From assembly GCA_030587525.1 (NCBI GenBank), contig JAUQYW010000009.1:1-38614 (forward strand): a stretch of 38,614 nt of DNA, written 5' to 3'. The notes beneath the pieces are model-generated. The model was given only the letters and a program-made list of their open reading frames with translations, made no database searches and was not told the DNA's origin. Numbering within the stretch: position 1 is the first letter of the stretch; each line of letters opens with the position of its first letter. This document shows positions 7,893 through 15,616 of this stretch, one piece after another. The stretch comes from Candidatus Sigynarchaeota archaeon. Lineage in GTDB: Archaea > Asgardarchaeota > Lokiarchaeia > Sigynarchaeales > Sigynarchaeaceae. A program made the position numbers and the translations under genes.

Positions 7893-9203
7893 ATGAACGC
7901 CGATTCTTTCTTCCTGGAGACGTATGGCTGCACCCTCAACACCAGCGATTCTGAGGTGATAGCCCGCATACTCGAAAAGGAAGGGCTGGTTCAAACCAGC
8001 TCGGTGAAGGATGCCACGTTCATCGTCATCAACACGTGCGGCGTGAAGACTCCAACCGAACAAAAGATCTTACATCAAATCCGGCAGCTTGCACGCGCCC
8101 CGGGCAAGATCCTCATCATTTGCGGCTGCTTGCCCTTGATCCACAAGTATGACCTGGAAACGATCTCCCGCCTCGTCCCGGAGTTCGGCGCCATGGTCGG
8201 GCCAAAAAATTATCACGAGCTCGGGGCAGTCATCGCTGCGTTGCGCGGTGGCAAGCGCAACATCCTCAAGATCGATGCCGTGTCGCTGGAACACAAATAT
8301 CATTTGGAGCAGAAACGATCCCGGGGCCATATCGGCATCGTTGCCATCGCGGAGGGTTGTCTCGGGGCGTGCAATTACTGCTGCACGAGGTTTGCCCGCG
8401 GCAGCCTCTTGTCCTACCCGGCCAAGCTCTTGACCGGTAAATTCAACGCGCTGATCGATGGCGGGGCGAAAGAAATCTGGGTGACGGCGGAGGATTGCTC
8501 GGCTTACCACGACAAAGGCGAGAATATGGATTTACCCGGGCTGCTAAATGGCTTTTTGAAAAAACCGGGCCAGTATTTCGTGCGGTTAGGCATGATGAAT
8601 CCGGCAACCTTGTTGCCCGTGCACGGCGACTTGATCAGTTCCTTACTAGACGATCGCGTGTTCAAGTTCATCCACGTGCCCGTCCAGGCAGGTTCCGATC
8701 GCGTTCTTGAAAGCATGAACCGCCGGTACAGGGTCGCGGATTTCAAGGCTATACTTGCAGCATTCACGGCAGCATATCCGGGAATTACCCTGGCGACGGA
8801 CATCATTTGCGGCTACCCGGGTGAGACTGATGAAGATTTCGATCAAACGGTTCGTTTGATGAGGGAGGTAAAGCCAGATGTCATCAACATCTCGATGTAT
8901 GGTCACCGACCCGGGACCGTGGCCTCGCGGCAAAAGCAATTGCCATCGCCAGTCGTCAAGGAAAGATCTCGGCAGCTCACTGCCTTGCACAAGGAAATCA
9001 CGGCCGAGATCCATAAAATATGGATCGGCTGGGAGGGAATGGCCATCATCGATGAATATAACAGCGAAAACGGGAATTGGGTCGCCCGCAACCCGTTTTA
9101 CAGGCCAATCGTTTTGCCCCGCGGCCACCTGGGCGATATCGTGAGGGTGAAAATAGCCGCCGCGGTGGGCTATTATTTCACGGGAGAAATCATCGACGGC
9201 TAG
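7893..9203 (+). CDS. mtaB: tRNA t6A37 methylthiotransferase, MtaB/CDKAL1 type (radical SAM)
   Basis: A 436-aa methylthiotransferase with the usual three-part layout. The N-terminal UPF0004 domain has cluster cysteines at about 13 (TYGCTLN), 49 (NTCGVK) and 79 (CGCLP). The radical SAM core has C156, C160 and C163 in EGCLGACNYC. A C-terminal TRAM-like part (about 365-436) should bind tRNA. The enzyme adds a methylthio group to t6A at position 37 of ANN-decoding tRNAs. Its closest match among the families I know is the archaeal/eukaryotic CDKAL1 branch. Its stop codon shares a palindromic CTAG with the stop of the convergent tRNA thiolase gene, so the two 3' ends overlap by four bases. Confidence 0.92.
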   Translation: MNADSFFLETYGCTLNTSDSEVIARILEKEGLVQTSSVKDATFIVINTCGVKTPTEQKILHQIRQLARAPGKILIICGCLPLIHKYDLETISRLVPEFGAMVGPKNYHELGAVIAALRGGKRNILKIDAVSLEHKYHLEQKRSRGHIGIVAIAEGCLGACNYCCTRFARGSLLSYPAKLLTGKFNALIDGGAKEIWVTAEDCSAYHDKGENMDLPGLLNGFLKKPGQYFVRLGMMNPATLLPVHGDLISSLLDDRVFKFIHVPVQAGSDRVLESMNRRYRVADFKAILAAFTAAYPGITLATDIICGYPGETDEDFDQTVRLMREVKPDVINISMYGHRPGTVASRQKQLPSPVVKERSRQLTALHKEITAEIHKIWIGWEGMAIIDEYNSENGNWVARNPFYRPIVLPRGHLGDIVRVKIAAAVGYYFTGEIIDG

Positions 9204-10279
9204 CTCCCGTGACGGGCAATGAAATCGCGCATCACGGACGTGTAATCCTTCCCGCAAATCGCCTCGATGTAATAGCACGCCATGCATTCGTCGAGATCCT
9301 TGCTCTTGGGGGCGCCGCACTTTTCACACGTGCTGAGCTGGCCACTGCTCACCGGTTTCGAGAGCAGCGGGTACACGGTGTCCATAAATTTCTTGATGTT
9401 GAAGATCGTACCCGGGTGTCCCCCTTCGAGGCCGTAAAGGATGCCCTGGGCTTCCCCCCGCATCACGTTATCGCCCGCGTACGGGCACGGCGTCTCCTGG
9501 AAGTCCCCGCCTGCGTGGTACAAGTACAGAACGACGTCTTGCTGGAGCAAGTCTTGCAAGGGCTTGATCTTCTTCACGAACGGGGCTGCTTCCTCCTCGA
9601 ACAAGATCGATGCCGCGCGCCCCATGCGGTTGATGTCACCCTTGAACAGATTGATGAGAAAGGTCTCGGCCTCATCATTGAGGTTGTGACCGGTCGCGAT
9701 CTTGGTGGCGTGCAATCCCGCTGCAATGTCGTTGAGTACCCTGCGGCGTAGCACGCCGCAGATCGAGCAAGGCTTCGTGATGACCTTGAAAGCATTCTTC
9801 AATTGACCACCAGCATGCTTGGAACCGATCCTTTCAATGAACGTGTTGTTCGAGGTAGCCTTGATCATGTCGTCGAGGGCCATGCCGAATTCTTGCTTGA
9901 ACGAGAACAATATTTGATCAATGCCGGTTGCCGCGCAAGTGTCACGAGCGATGCGCAAGCTCTCGTCGCGATAATTTGCGATGCCCTCGTCAATCGTGAT
10001 AGCAACCGGCGTGTTTCCTTTTTTTACTTGTTCCCGCAGCAAGTTCTCGTGCACCTTCGCGATGACGCGCACCAGGACCGTGCTATCCTTGCCACCAGAC
10101 AATGCAAAGGTAAGCTTGTCGCACGAATCGACCATCTTGTACCGGGACATGGTCCGCCGGACTTTATCCTCGATCTCCTTGAGAAAGCACGCCTTGCATA
10201 CCGCCTCGCCGGAATGCGCCCGTACCATCACGGCCCGGTTCTTGGTGCACCGTGAACAAGTCGGCGTGCTTATAGCCAT
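9200..10279 (-). CDS. ttuA: TtuA/Ncs6-family tRNA 2-thiouridine synthetase
   Basis: A 359-aa protein of the TtuA/Ncs6 group. An N-terminal zinc finger (CSRC ... CKAC, residues ~8-32) comes first, followed by a PP-loop SGGKDS that adenylates the uridine. CSICGVLRRR provides iron-sulfur or catalytic cysteines, GHNLNDEAETFLINL is the family helix, ETPCPYAG is the third cysteine motif, and a C-terminal zinc finger follows (CEKCGAP ... CMAC). Members thiolate U34 or U54 using sulfur carried on a ubiquitin-like protein as a thiocarboxylate activated by an E1-like enzyme. That makes the E1/JAMM pair about 4 kb away a possible functional partner. U34 versus U54 specificity cannot be told here. Confidence 0.92.
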   Translation of the reverse strand: MAISTPTCSRCTKNRAVMVRAHSGEAVCKACFLKEIEDKVRRTMSRYKMVDSCDKLTFALSGGKDSTVLVRVIAKVHENLLREQVKKGNTPVAITIDEGIANYRDESLRIARDTCAATGIDQILFSFKQEFGMALDDMIKATSNNTFIERIGSKHAGGQLKNAFKVITKPCSICGVLRRRVLNDIAAGLHATKIATGHNLNDEAETFLINLFKGDINRMGRAASILFEEEAAPFVKKIKPLQDLLQQDVVLYLYHAGGDFQETPCPYAGDNVMRGEAQGILYGLEGGHPGTIFNIKKFMDTVYPLLSKPVSSGQLSTCEKCGAPKSKDLDECMACYYIEAICGKDYTSVMRDFIARHGS

Positions 10280-10336
10280 TTGCTATGCCTCTTCAAATAG
10301 TTGAAAAAAAATACCTAGATGCCATTCGCTGCGAAA

Positions 10337-11917
10337 TTAACCGAAGAATGGCATCGTGAATCCCATCGTGATGCCAGAAATGACGAAATTCCCGAAGATC
10401 AACACCAGGGCAATCACGCGGATGATATTCATAATGTATTGTTTCTTGCTCTCGTTGGTATCAACATCGGCGTTGTATGAAATCTCCACGGTTATTCCCG
10501 CGAGATCCTTGTCGCTGAGCTCGAAGCTAACGTGATCCATTTTTCCATCGCCATCCGAATCGGTTATTTGATAATCCATATGCTCGGTAAGCTCGATTGC
10601 CATCGATTCTTTCTCCTGATTCCTGCGATTCGGGAGGACGACAACGCTGTTCACGCCCTGGACATTCACGTGGCTTAGCTCGCAAGTCTTGGAATCCTTT
10701 CCGATCACGAATTTATCCTTCACTTCTTGTATTTCCTTCCTGGGCTTGATGAAATAGCTGATGACCTCGTAGATGCATTTGTCACCATCGAAAATCGGCA
10801 GCGGCATCATATTGAAGATCGTCACGCTTATCGAAATCGCCCAGAGCCAGTAAAACTCGAGCTGAAGCGTGTTCGGGAAGGTCCCGCCAAGCCAGGTGCC
10901 AAGCCAGTCCCTTGCCGGCCACCAGGCTTCGCTTTGGATACCAATGAACGCAATGGATTGGTTGGATGCTTCGGGCGGGGGCAAACCTGTTAGCACCATG
11001 ATCGTTTGGTTTACGCCATTCCTCGTTATCAAGCAAGCCAGGGTGTCATTCTGGTGAACCTGGTTGTAAAGGTAAGATGACAAGCTCAAGTTCAAGTCCG
11101 AGAGGCGGGTCCCGTTGATCTCGTGGAGCACGTCGCCGGGGAACAAGACCCCCTCGTTGTGCCCACCTTGAGCCGTGGTATATACGGTCCTGATAGACAG
11201 CGCACTGGGTGGTCCCCACGAGAGCGAAATCACGCTCGTGAAATTGAGGACAATCAAGAGCGCGATAACGGCGAGGAATGCATTCGAGAACGACCCGGCC
11301 GCCGCCATGCGTGTTTTTGCCCAGCCCGAAAATTGTCCACGCTTGAACGATTTTTCATCGGGTTCCACGAACGCGCCGAACCCGATGATGAAAAACACGC
11401 CCATGCCGAGGACACCGGTTGATTTGATGGGGATGCCGTCGGCATTCGCCGCGATCGCGTGGGAAAACTCGTGCACGGTGAGCACGAACAGGATGGGAAT
11501 GATGAGATACGAGAAAGTTTCGAAATTGATCGTGAGTCCTGGAACCAGAGGCGTTATTTGCGCCTCGGGTGGAGGCGGGGTGTTTGCCACGAAGTTCGTG
11601 AGTAAAACGATGAAGTTCGTAACGAAATAGGTGAAGCCGTATATAGTGAAGGCAAACGAGACGAAGATACCTATGGTGAAGAGGACTTTCCATGTCCGCG
11701 GGGATTTCAACGCGATTGACTTCAACAGCTTGTTCAAACGGGTCGTTCTGATCATCGCGATAAACGGGAAGAAAACGGACAAGGCCTTCGATTTCTTGAA
11801 GCGCCCGAGAACGAGAACTAGAAGTGCGATGATGCCCCAAAACACGACGGCAATGAGGAAAAACGGGTTCAATAAGAAATTCACGAGGTCATTAGATGTT
11901 TGCTGCACGGGCGCCAT
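10337..11917 (-). CDS. Site-2 protease family membrane metalloprotease (M50) with PDZ domain
   Basis: This 526-aa multi-pass protein carries the zinc motif HEFSH (149-153) in a membrane helix and the second conserved motif NMMPLPIFDG (369-378). The family cleaves transmembrane substrates inside the bilayer. Between the motifs lies a PDZ-like domain (about 235-315, with GVLFPGDVLHEINGTRL). N-terminal helices lie around 17-38, 78-110 and 135-160. After the active site there is a soluble insert of ~100 residues containing a calcium-loop-like DSDGDGKMDHVSFE (453-466), and then a final membrane helix. The substrate is unknown. It is divergent from the following small gene. Confidence 0.92.
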   Translation of the reverse strand: MAPVQQTSNDLVNFLLNPFFLIAVVFWGIIALLVLVLGRFKKSKALSVFFPFIAMIRTTRLNKLLKSIALKSPRTWKVLFTIGIFVSFAFTIYGFTYFVTNFIVLLTNFVANTPPPPEAQITPLVPGLTINFETFSYLIIPILFVLTVHEFSHAIAANADGIPIKSTGVLGMGVFFIIGFGAFVEPDEKSFKRGQFSGWAKTRMAAAGSFSNAFLAVIALLIVLNFTSVISLSWGPPSALSIRTVYTTAQGGHNEGVLFPGDVLHEINGTRLSDLNLSLSSYLYNQVHQNDTLACLITRNGVNQTIMVLTGLPPPEASNQSIAFIGIQSEAWWPARDWLGTWLGGTFPNTLQLEFYWLWAISISVTIFNMMPLPIFDGDKCIYEVISYFIKPRKEIQEVKDKFVIGKDSKTCELSHVNVQGVNSVVVLPNRRNQEKESMAIELTEHMDYQITDSDGDGKMDHVSFELSDKDLAGITVEISYNADVDTNESKKQYIMNIIRVIALVLIFGNFVISGITMGFTMPFFG

Positions 11918-12035
11918 CTCGAAAATTTAGCAACGCGTAAACTACAAGAAGTCAAGGTCACGTCAAAAATAAACCTAGAACTTTGCACATATTACATGGA
12001 TGATACTTCCCATTAATTTGGAATACACCCAAATA

Positions 12036-12395
12036 ATGACTGAGGAACCATCCATGCCAGAAGCATTGGAAACCGAGCTGTACGAATTAAGCGTCCCGGG
12101 AAAGTTGATCGGCAAGGAGATCATCGATGTCGAGGCTCGTCGCATTGGGATATGCCATTCCATAAAGCTCAGGTTTGGAACCGACAAGAAGAACGAGATG
12201 AAAATCGAGCTGTTCGTGATCATCAAGGGGCTCGATGTGGAGTTTGATATCCCTTTCACGCAAATCGACAAGATCGGGAACGTCATCAAGTTGAAAATCC
12301 CGGCACGACAAGCCGACGAGTTGCACGCGAAAGATGCCGTTCGGCTTCAAGAAGATCTTGCTGCCGAGATCCGTGCCAACGCTTCGAGAATTTGA
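12036..12395 (+). CDS. Small beta-rich protein, PRC-barrel-like (tentative)
   Basis: The frame opens at 12000, but the ATG at 12036 (119 aa) or that at 12054 gives a more natural start. The product is mostly beta strands (GKLIGKEIIDVEARRIGICHS, FVIIKGLDVEFDIPF, IGNVIKLKI) followed by a C-terminal helix. GKLIGKEIIDVE recalls the opening strands of PRC-barrel domains found in archaeal RNA-related and photosynthetic proteins, but the match is weak. It is convergent with the MetE-like gene, with 15 bases between the stops. Confidence 0.65.
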   Translation: MTEEPSMPEALETELYELSVPGKLIGKEIIDVEARRIGICHSIKLRFGTDKKNEMKIELFVIIKGLDVEFDIPFTQIDKIGNVIKLKIPARQADELHAKDAVRLQEDLAAEIRANASRI

Positions 12396-12410
12396 TGAAT
12401 TTCTTGCTTT

Positions 12411-13532
12411 TCAGGAAATGTTCTTTCGCACGACATCCACGACTCGCTTGAGCAAGAGCTGGGCAAGCTCTGGCGGTGCCCACGAACTAAGGCCGCAATC
12501 AGGCCCGACATACGGCAAATTATCCTCGCCGTAATGCTGGATGGCCTTTTTTAACGCGGCCTCGATTTTTTCCTCGCTATCCACCAGCTTGATCTGGTCC
12601 TCATAATTTGTTCCAACCGAGTAACCCTCCTCGATCATCTTGCCGATGATGGCGTTGTAGTTCGTGCGGCAAATGCCAACGCGGATTTTCTTGTGGTGCT
12701 GTTCCAAAAGCTTCCGCTCGATCATGTTCGTGGGATCCGACGCAAACTCGCACGTGATGACGTCGATGTTTTTCGCTTGCAGCGGGATCTGTGCATCGCG
12801 CAGTGAATGCAGGTGAACTTGCTTGATCACGTCTTCCGGAAGGTTTTCGAGCGCCAAGGCGAGGCTTTCCACGAGTTCATGCTCGTCGATGTTGAACAAA
12901 TCAATGAAACCCAGCGATGGCTCGTCGATCGCGATGATCTTGGTTTTTATCCGCTTATCGTTGATGATCGAATTCCGGGCAAATGCATTAACGGTCTTGC
13001 AGAAATTCTGGAGGATCTCCTTGTAGACCGTGAACCCCATATCGCTCTTGATGTACAGCTCGATGGGGCCCGTGATGCACACCTTGAGCTGGACCTGGTC
13101 GCGGGACGCGGAAAATTCCGGGATGCCGAGTTTTTCCACGGGCGTCTCGTTGATGTAGTGCTGGAGGATCTTCACTTCGGGAATGATGGCTCTCGTTTCA
13201 TCGATGAGATACGGGGCCATATCGTCGCTGGATGAGGGGTACAAGGCGACCGGCCGCATGAATTGGCCGTAGAAGTTGAAATGCTGGGGATAGTTCACGA
13301 CATCAAGGCCCGTCTGCAATTTCATCAAGAAGCTGTGGACGATCGGCTCATACACGTGGAGCCAAAGGCCCCGGTTGTCTAACATGCTCGACACATCGTT
13401 ATCGAGCAATACCTGGTATGCCTTCAAGTAATGCTGGTCAAACGCGTCCCGCTTTCCTTCGATAAGCGGGAACGAGCCCACGTCGTCCACGAGTATTTTT
13501 CGGGCCATGAGTATATAAACGCGGGATGCCAT
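12411..13532 (-). CDS. metE: MetE-like (cobalamin-independent methionine synthase family) methyltransferase
   Basis: A 373-aa protein corresponding to the C-terminal half of MetE, as usual in archaea. Known archaeal forms transfer a methyl group to homocysteine, often from methylcobalamin. VDDVGSFPL at the N-terminus, IDEPSLG in the middle and PDCGLSSW near the C-terminus (with the zinc Cys) match the family. Where the canonical zinc pair is H-x-C this protein shows H-L-H (QVHLHSL), followed by CEFAS with the expected acidic ligand. The frame extends to a TTG at 13559; I prefer the ATG at 13532, preceded by AAGGTTGAA, while an ATG at 13508 is also possible. It is divergent from the ribonucleotide reductase gene. 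Confidence 0.85.
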   Translation of the reverse strand: MASRVYILMARKILVDDVGSFPLIEGKRDAFDQHYLKAYQVLLDNDVSSMLDNRGLWLHVYEPIVHSFLMKLQTGLDVVNYPQHFNFYGQFMRPVALYPSSSDDMAPYLIDETRAIIPEVKILQHYINETPVEKLGIPEFSASRDQVQLKVCITGPIELYIKSDMGFTVYKEILQNFCKTVNAFARNSIINDKRIKTKIIAIDEPSLGFIDLFNIDEHELVESLALALENLPEDVIKQVHLHSLRDAQIPLQAKNIDVITCEFASDPTNMIERKLLEQHHKKIRVGICRTNYNAIIGKMIEEGYSVGTNYEDQIKLVDSEEKIEAALKKAIQHYGEDNLPYVGPDCGLSSWAPPELAQLLLKRVVDVVRKNIS

Positions 13533-13578
13533 TTCAACCTTTTTCCCGGAAAACGACAAATACCTGGATGCTGCAAGG

Positions 13579-13586
13579 TATAATTA
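13579..13586 (+). promoter_or_regulatory. TATA-like promoter element of the ribonucleotide reductase gene
   Basis: The AT-rich TATAATTA lies in the intergenic region between two divergent genes. It is about 50 bases upstream of the preferred reductase start, which would give a leader of roughly 25-30 bases. Assigned by eye from spacing and composition. Confidence 0.35.
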
Positions 13587-13636
13587 ATCAGCTTTAGTCG
13601 CATTGTCAGTTAAGGTCAAACATGGAGGAATGTCCA

Positions 13637-15346
13637 ATGGTCGAGCTCTCTGAAATTGCCTTGATGATCTTGAAGGATCGCTACTTGTTGAAAAATGAAA
13701 GGGGAGAAATCATCGAAACGCCCGAGGCAATGTTCAATCGCGTGGCAAATAGCATCTGCGAGGTGGACGTGACAAGGGTTAATCCGGGGGAATTTCAATC
13801 ATGCAAGCAAGGAATCCTTGATATGTTGAATAATCTGGAATTCCTGCCGAACTCCCCGACGCTTATGAACGCCGGCACGACCATGGGACAATTATCCGCG
13901 TGCTTTGTCCTGCCGGTACATGACAGCATTGAAGGCATCTTCGATGCCGTGAAGAACATGGCGCAGATTCATAAAAGTGGCGGCGGGACGGGATTTTCCT
14001 TCTCGGAATTGCGCCCGAAGGGTGATATCATCCATTCAACCATGGGCACGTCGTCTGGTCCCTTGTCGTTCATGAACGTCTTCGACGCGACCACGAATGC
14101 CATCACGCAAGGCGGGCGCCGGCGGGGAGCGAACATGGGCATCCTTGACGTCGATCACCCTGATATCGAAGACTTTATCGAAGCCAAGAGAAAGGGCGAT
14201 GTGTTGAAGAACTTCAACTTGTCCGTTGCCGTGACCGATGATTTCATGGAAGCTGTAAAGCAAAATCGCGAGTTTCCCCTCGTGAACCCTAGAACCTTGA
14301 AAACCTCGCGCAAGATCTCCGCCGCGGCACTTTTCGACAAGATAGCCTTTTCAGCGTGGCAAACCGGGGATCCAGGCCTAATTTTCATCGACGAGATTAA
14401 CCGAAAGAACCCGACCCCCAAGCTGGGCCTCATCAAGAGCACGAACCCGTGTGGCGAGGTCCCGCTGTACTCGTTCGAATCGTGTAACCTGGGTTCGATA
14501 AATTTAACCAAGGTAGTCAAGGATAAACGCATCGATTGGGACAAATTGCGAGACTTGACACGGTTTAGTGTGCGCTTTCTCGATAACGTGATCGATGCGA
14601 ACAAATATCCCTTGGCGGACATCGATAACGCGACGAAGGTGAACCGCAAGATCGGCCTCGGCGTCATGGGATTCGCCGATCTGCTCATCCTCATAGGAAT
14701 CAAGTACAACGAGCCGAAAGCGCTGGACATCGCTGACCAAGTCATGAAATTCATCCACGACGAAGCTGACAAGACATCGATCCAACTCGGCATCGAGCGC
14801 GGGTCCTTCCCGAATTTTATCCATAGCATCTACAAGGGGAAGGTGGAGGCCATGCGAAACGCCACGAGAACCGCGATTGCCCCGACCGGCACAATTTCGT
14901 TGATCGCTGGCTGCTCATCAGGCATCGAACCATTATTTTCCGTGTATCACAAGCGGGAAATCACCGGGCATGGTCCCGTGGATTACATTCACCCCTTGTT
15001 GATCCAGCAATTGCGCGACCGAGGTTTGAACGCGAAAAGGATCGTCGATGAAATCAAGAAGCGAAAGACTATGAACGTCCCGGGTATCCCCGATGACATG
15101 AAATCGCTGTACATCACGGCGTTCGAGGTCGATGCCGACTGGCACATAAAGATTCAGGCTACGTTCCAGGCTTATGTCGACAACTCGGTCAGCAAAACCA
15201 TCAACCTTCCAGAAACAGCGATCGTGGAGGACGTGAAGCGGTGCTTCTTTAAGGCTTACGAGTTAAAAACGAAAGGTATCACGGTATACCGGTACAACTC
15301 CCAGGAAAGCCAGGTGTTGAACTTGGTAGAAAAATCGGGTGAATGA
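13637..15346 (+). CDS. nrdJ: Class II (adenosylcobalamin-dependent) ribonucleoside-diphosphate reductase, short form
   Basis: The ATG at 13637 sits eight bases after GGAGG and is preferred over the ATG at 13622, giving 569 aa. The catalytic set is complete: Cys in LSACFVLP (about 89), the radical Cys and Glu in NPCGE (272-274) and the partner Cys in ESCNLGSINL (283). APTGTISLIAGCSSGIEP binds substrate phosphate. The enzyme reduces ribonucleotides to deoxyribonucleotides without oxygen. There is no N-terminal ATP-cone domain. The protein stops just after the GITVYRYNSQESQVLNL segment, so the C-terminal tail with the paired redox cysteines found in most NrdJ proteins is absent and no downstream frame supplies it. 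Confidence 0.92.
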   Translation: MVELSEIALMILKDRYLLKNERGEIIETPEAMFNRVANSICEVDVTRVNPGEFQSCKQGILDMLNNLEFLPNSPTLMNAGTTMGQLSACFVLPVHDSIEGIFDAVKNMAQIHKSGGGTGFSFSELRPKGDIIHSTMGTSSGPLSFMNVFDATTNAITQGGRRRGANMGILDVDHPDIEDFIEAKRKGDVLKNFNLSVAVTDDFMEAVKQNREFPLVNPRTLKTSRKISAAALFDKIAFSAWQTGDPGLIFIDEINRKNPTPKLGLIKSTNPCGEVPLYSFESCNLGSINLTKVVKDKRIDWDKLRDLTRFSVRFLDNVIDANKYPLADIDNATKVNRKIGLGVMGFADLLILIGIKYNEPKALDIADQVMKFIHDEADKTSIQLGIERGSFPNFIHSIYKGKVEAMRNATRTAIAPTGTISLIAGCSSGIEPLFSVYHKREITGHGPVDYIHPLLIQQLRDRGLNAKRIVDEIKKRKTMNVPGIPDDMKSLYITAFEVDADWHIKIQATFQAYVDNSVSKTINLPETAIVEDVKRCFFKAYELKTKGITVYRYNSQESQVLNLVEKSGE

Positions 15347-15353
15347 ACGCCCA

Positions 15354-15359
15354 TTTTTT
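15354..15359 (+). terminator. Oligo-T stretch after the reductase gene
   Basis: Six consecutive T residues lie seven bases after the stop codon. Archaeal transcription commonly ends at such runs. No clear hairpin precedes it. Confidence 0.3.
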
Positions 15360-15526
15360 CAAATAGACCTTTCGATGCAAAATTCGGGCCAATTCACGAA
15401 ATACTGAATCCCGTGGGATTTGATGGATAAAGCTATTTAATCGAGAATGTCATGTTGATAATGCGAAATGCTTAATTAATCCCGGTTGGACTCATCTTTA
15501 AGAGTTCCAAGCTTGGAGGATGAAAT

Positions 15527-15595
15527 ATGAATAGGATTCACGTGAATAAGATTCGCCGGAATCTAATTCCCGTGAAAAAGAATCGTCGAAATTAA
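15527..15595 (+). CDS. 22-residue basic micro-ORF with internal repeat (possible leader peptide)
   Basis: An ATG preceded by GGAGGATGAAAT opens a 22-codon frame ending in TAA. The peptide is two repeats, IHVNKIRRN and IPVKKNRRN, after MNR, with ten Lys/Arg/His residues. The ribosome binding site and start (GGAGGATGAAATATG) are nearly identical to those of the following gene 90 bases downstream (GGAGGATGACATATG), with one mismatch in 15 bases. It could be a translated leader peptide, a microprotein, or simply a by-product of a local duplication. No family is known to me. Confidence 0.4.
   Translation: MNRIHVNKIRRNLIPVKKNRRN
15536..15592 (+). repeat. Imperfect 27-base direct repeat with 30-base period
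   Basis: The units at 15536-15562 and 15566-15592 share 22 of 27 bases, beginning ATTCACGTGAATAAGATTCG and ATTCCCGTGAAAAAGAATCG. The period is a multiple of three, so the repeat also shows in the encoded peptide. It lies between two near-identical ribosome binding sites. Confidence 0.7.
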
Positions 15596-15616
15596 ATTCG
15601 TCTCGGAGGATGACAT

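Noticed and set aside
15527..15595. CRISPR-like or larger tandem array
   Set aside because: Only two units with 30-base period and no spacers; it is a simple local duplication.
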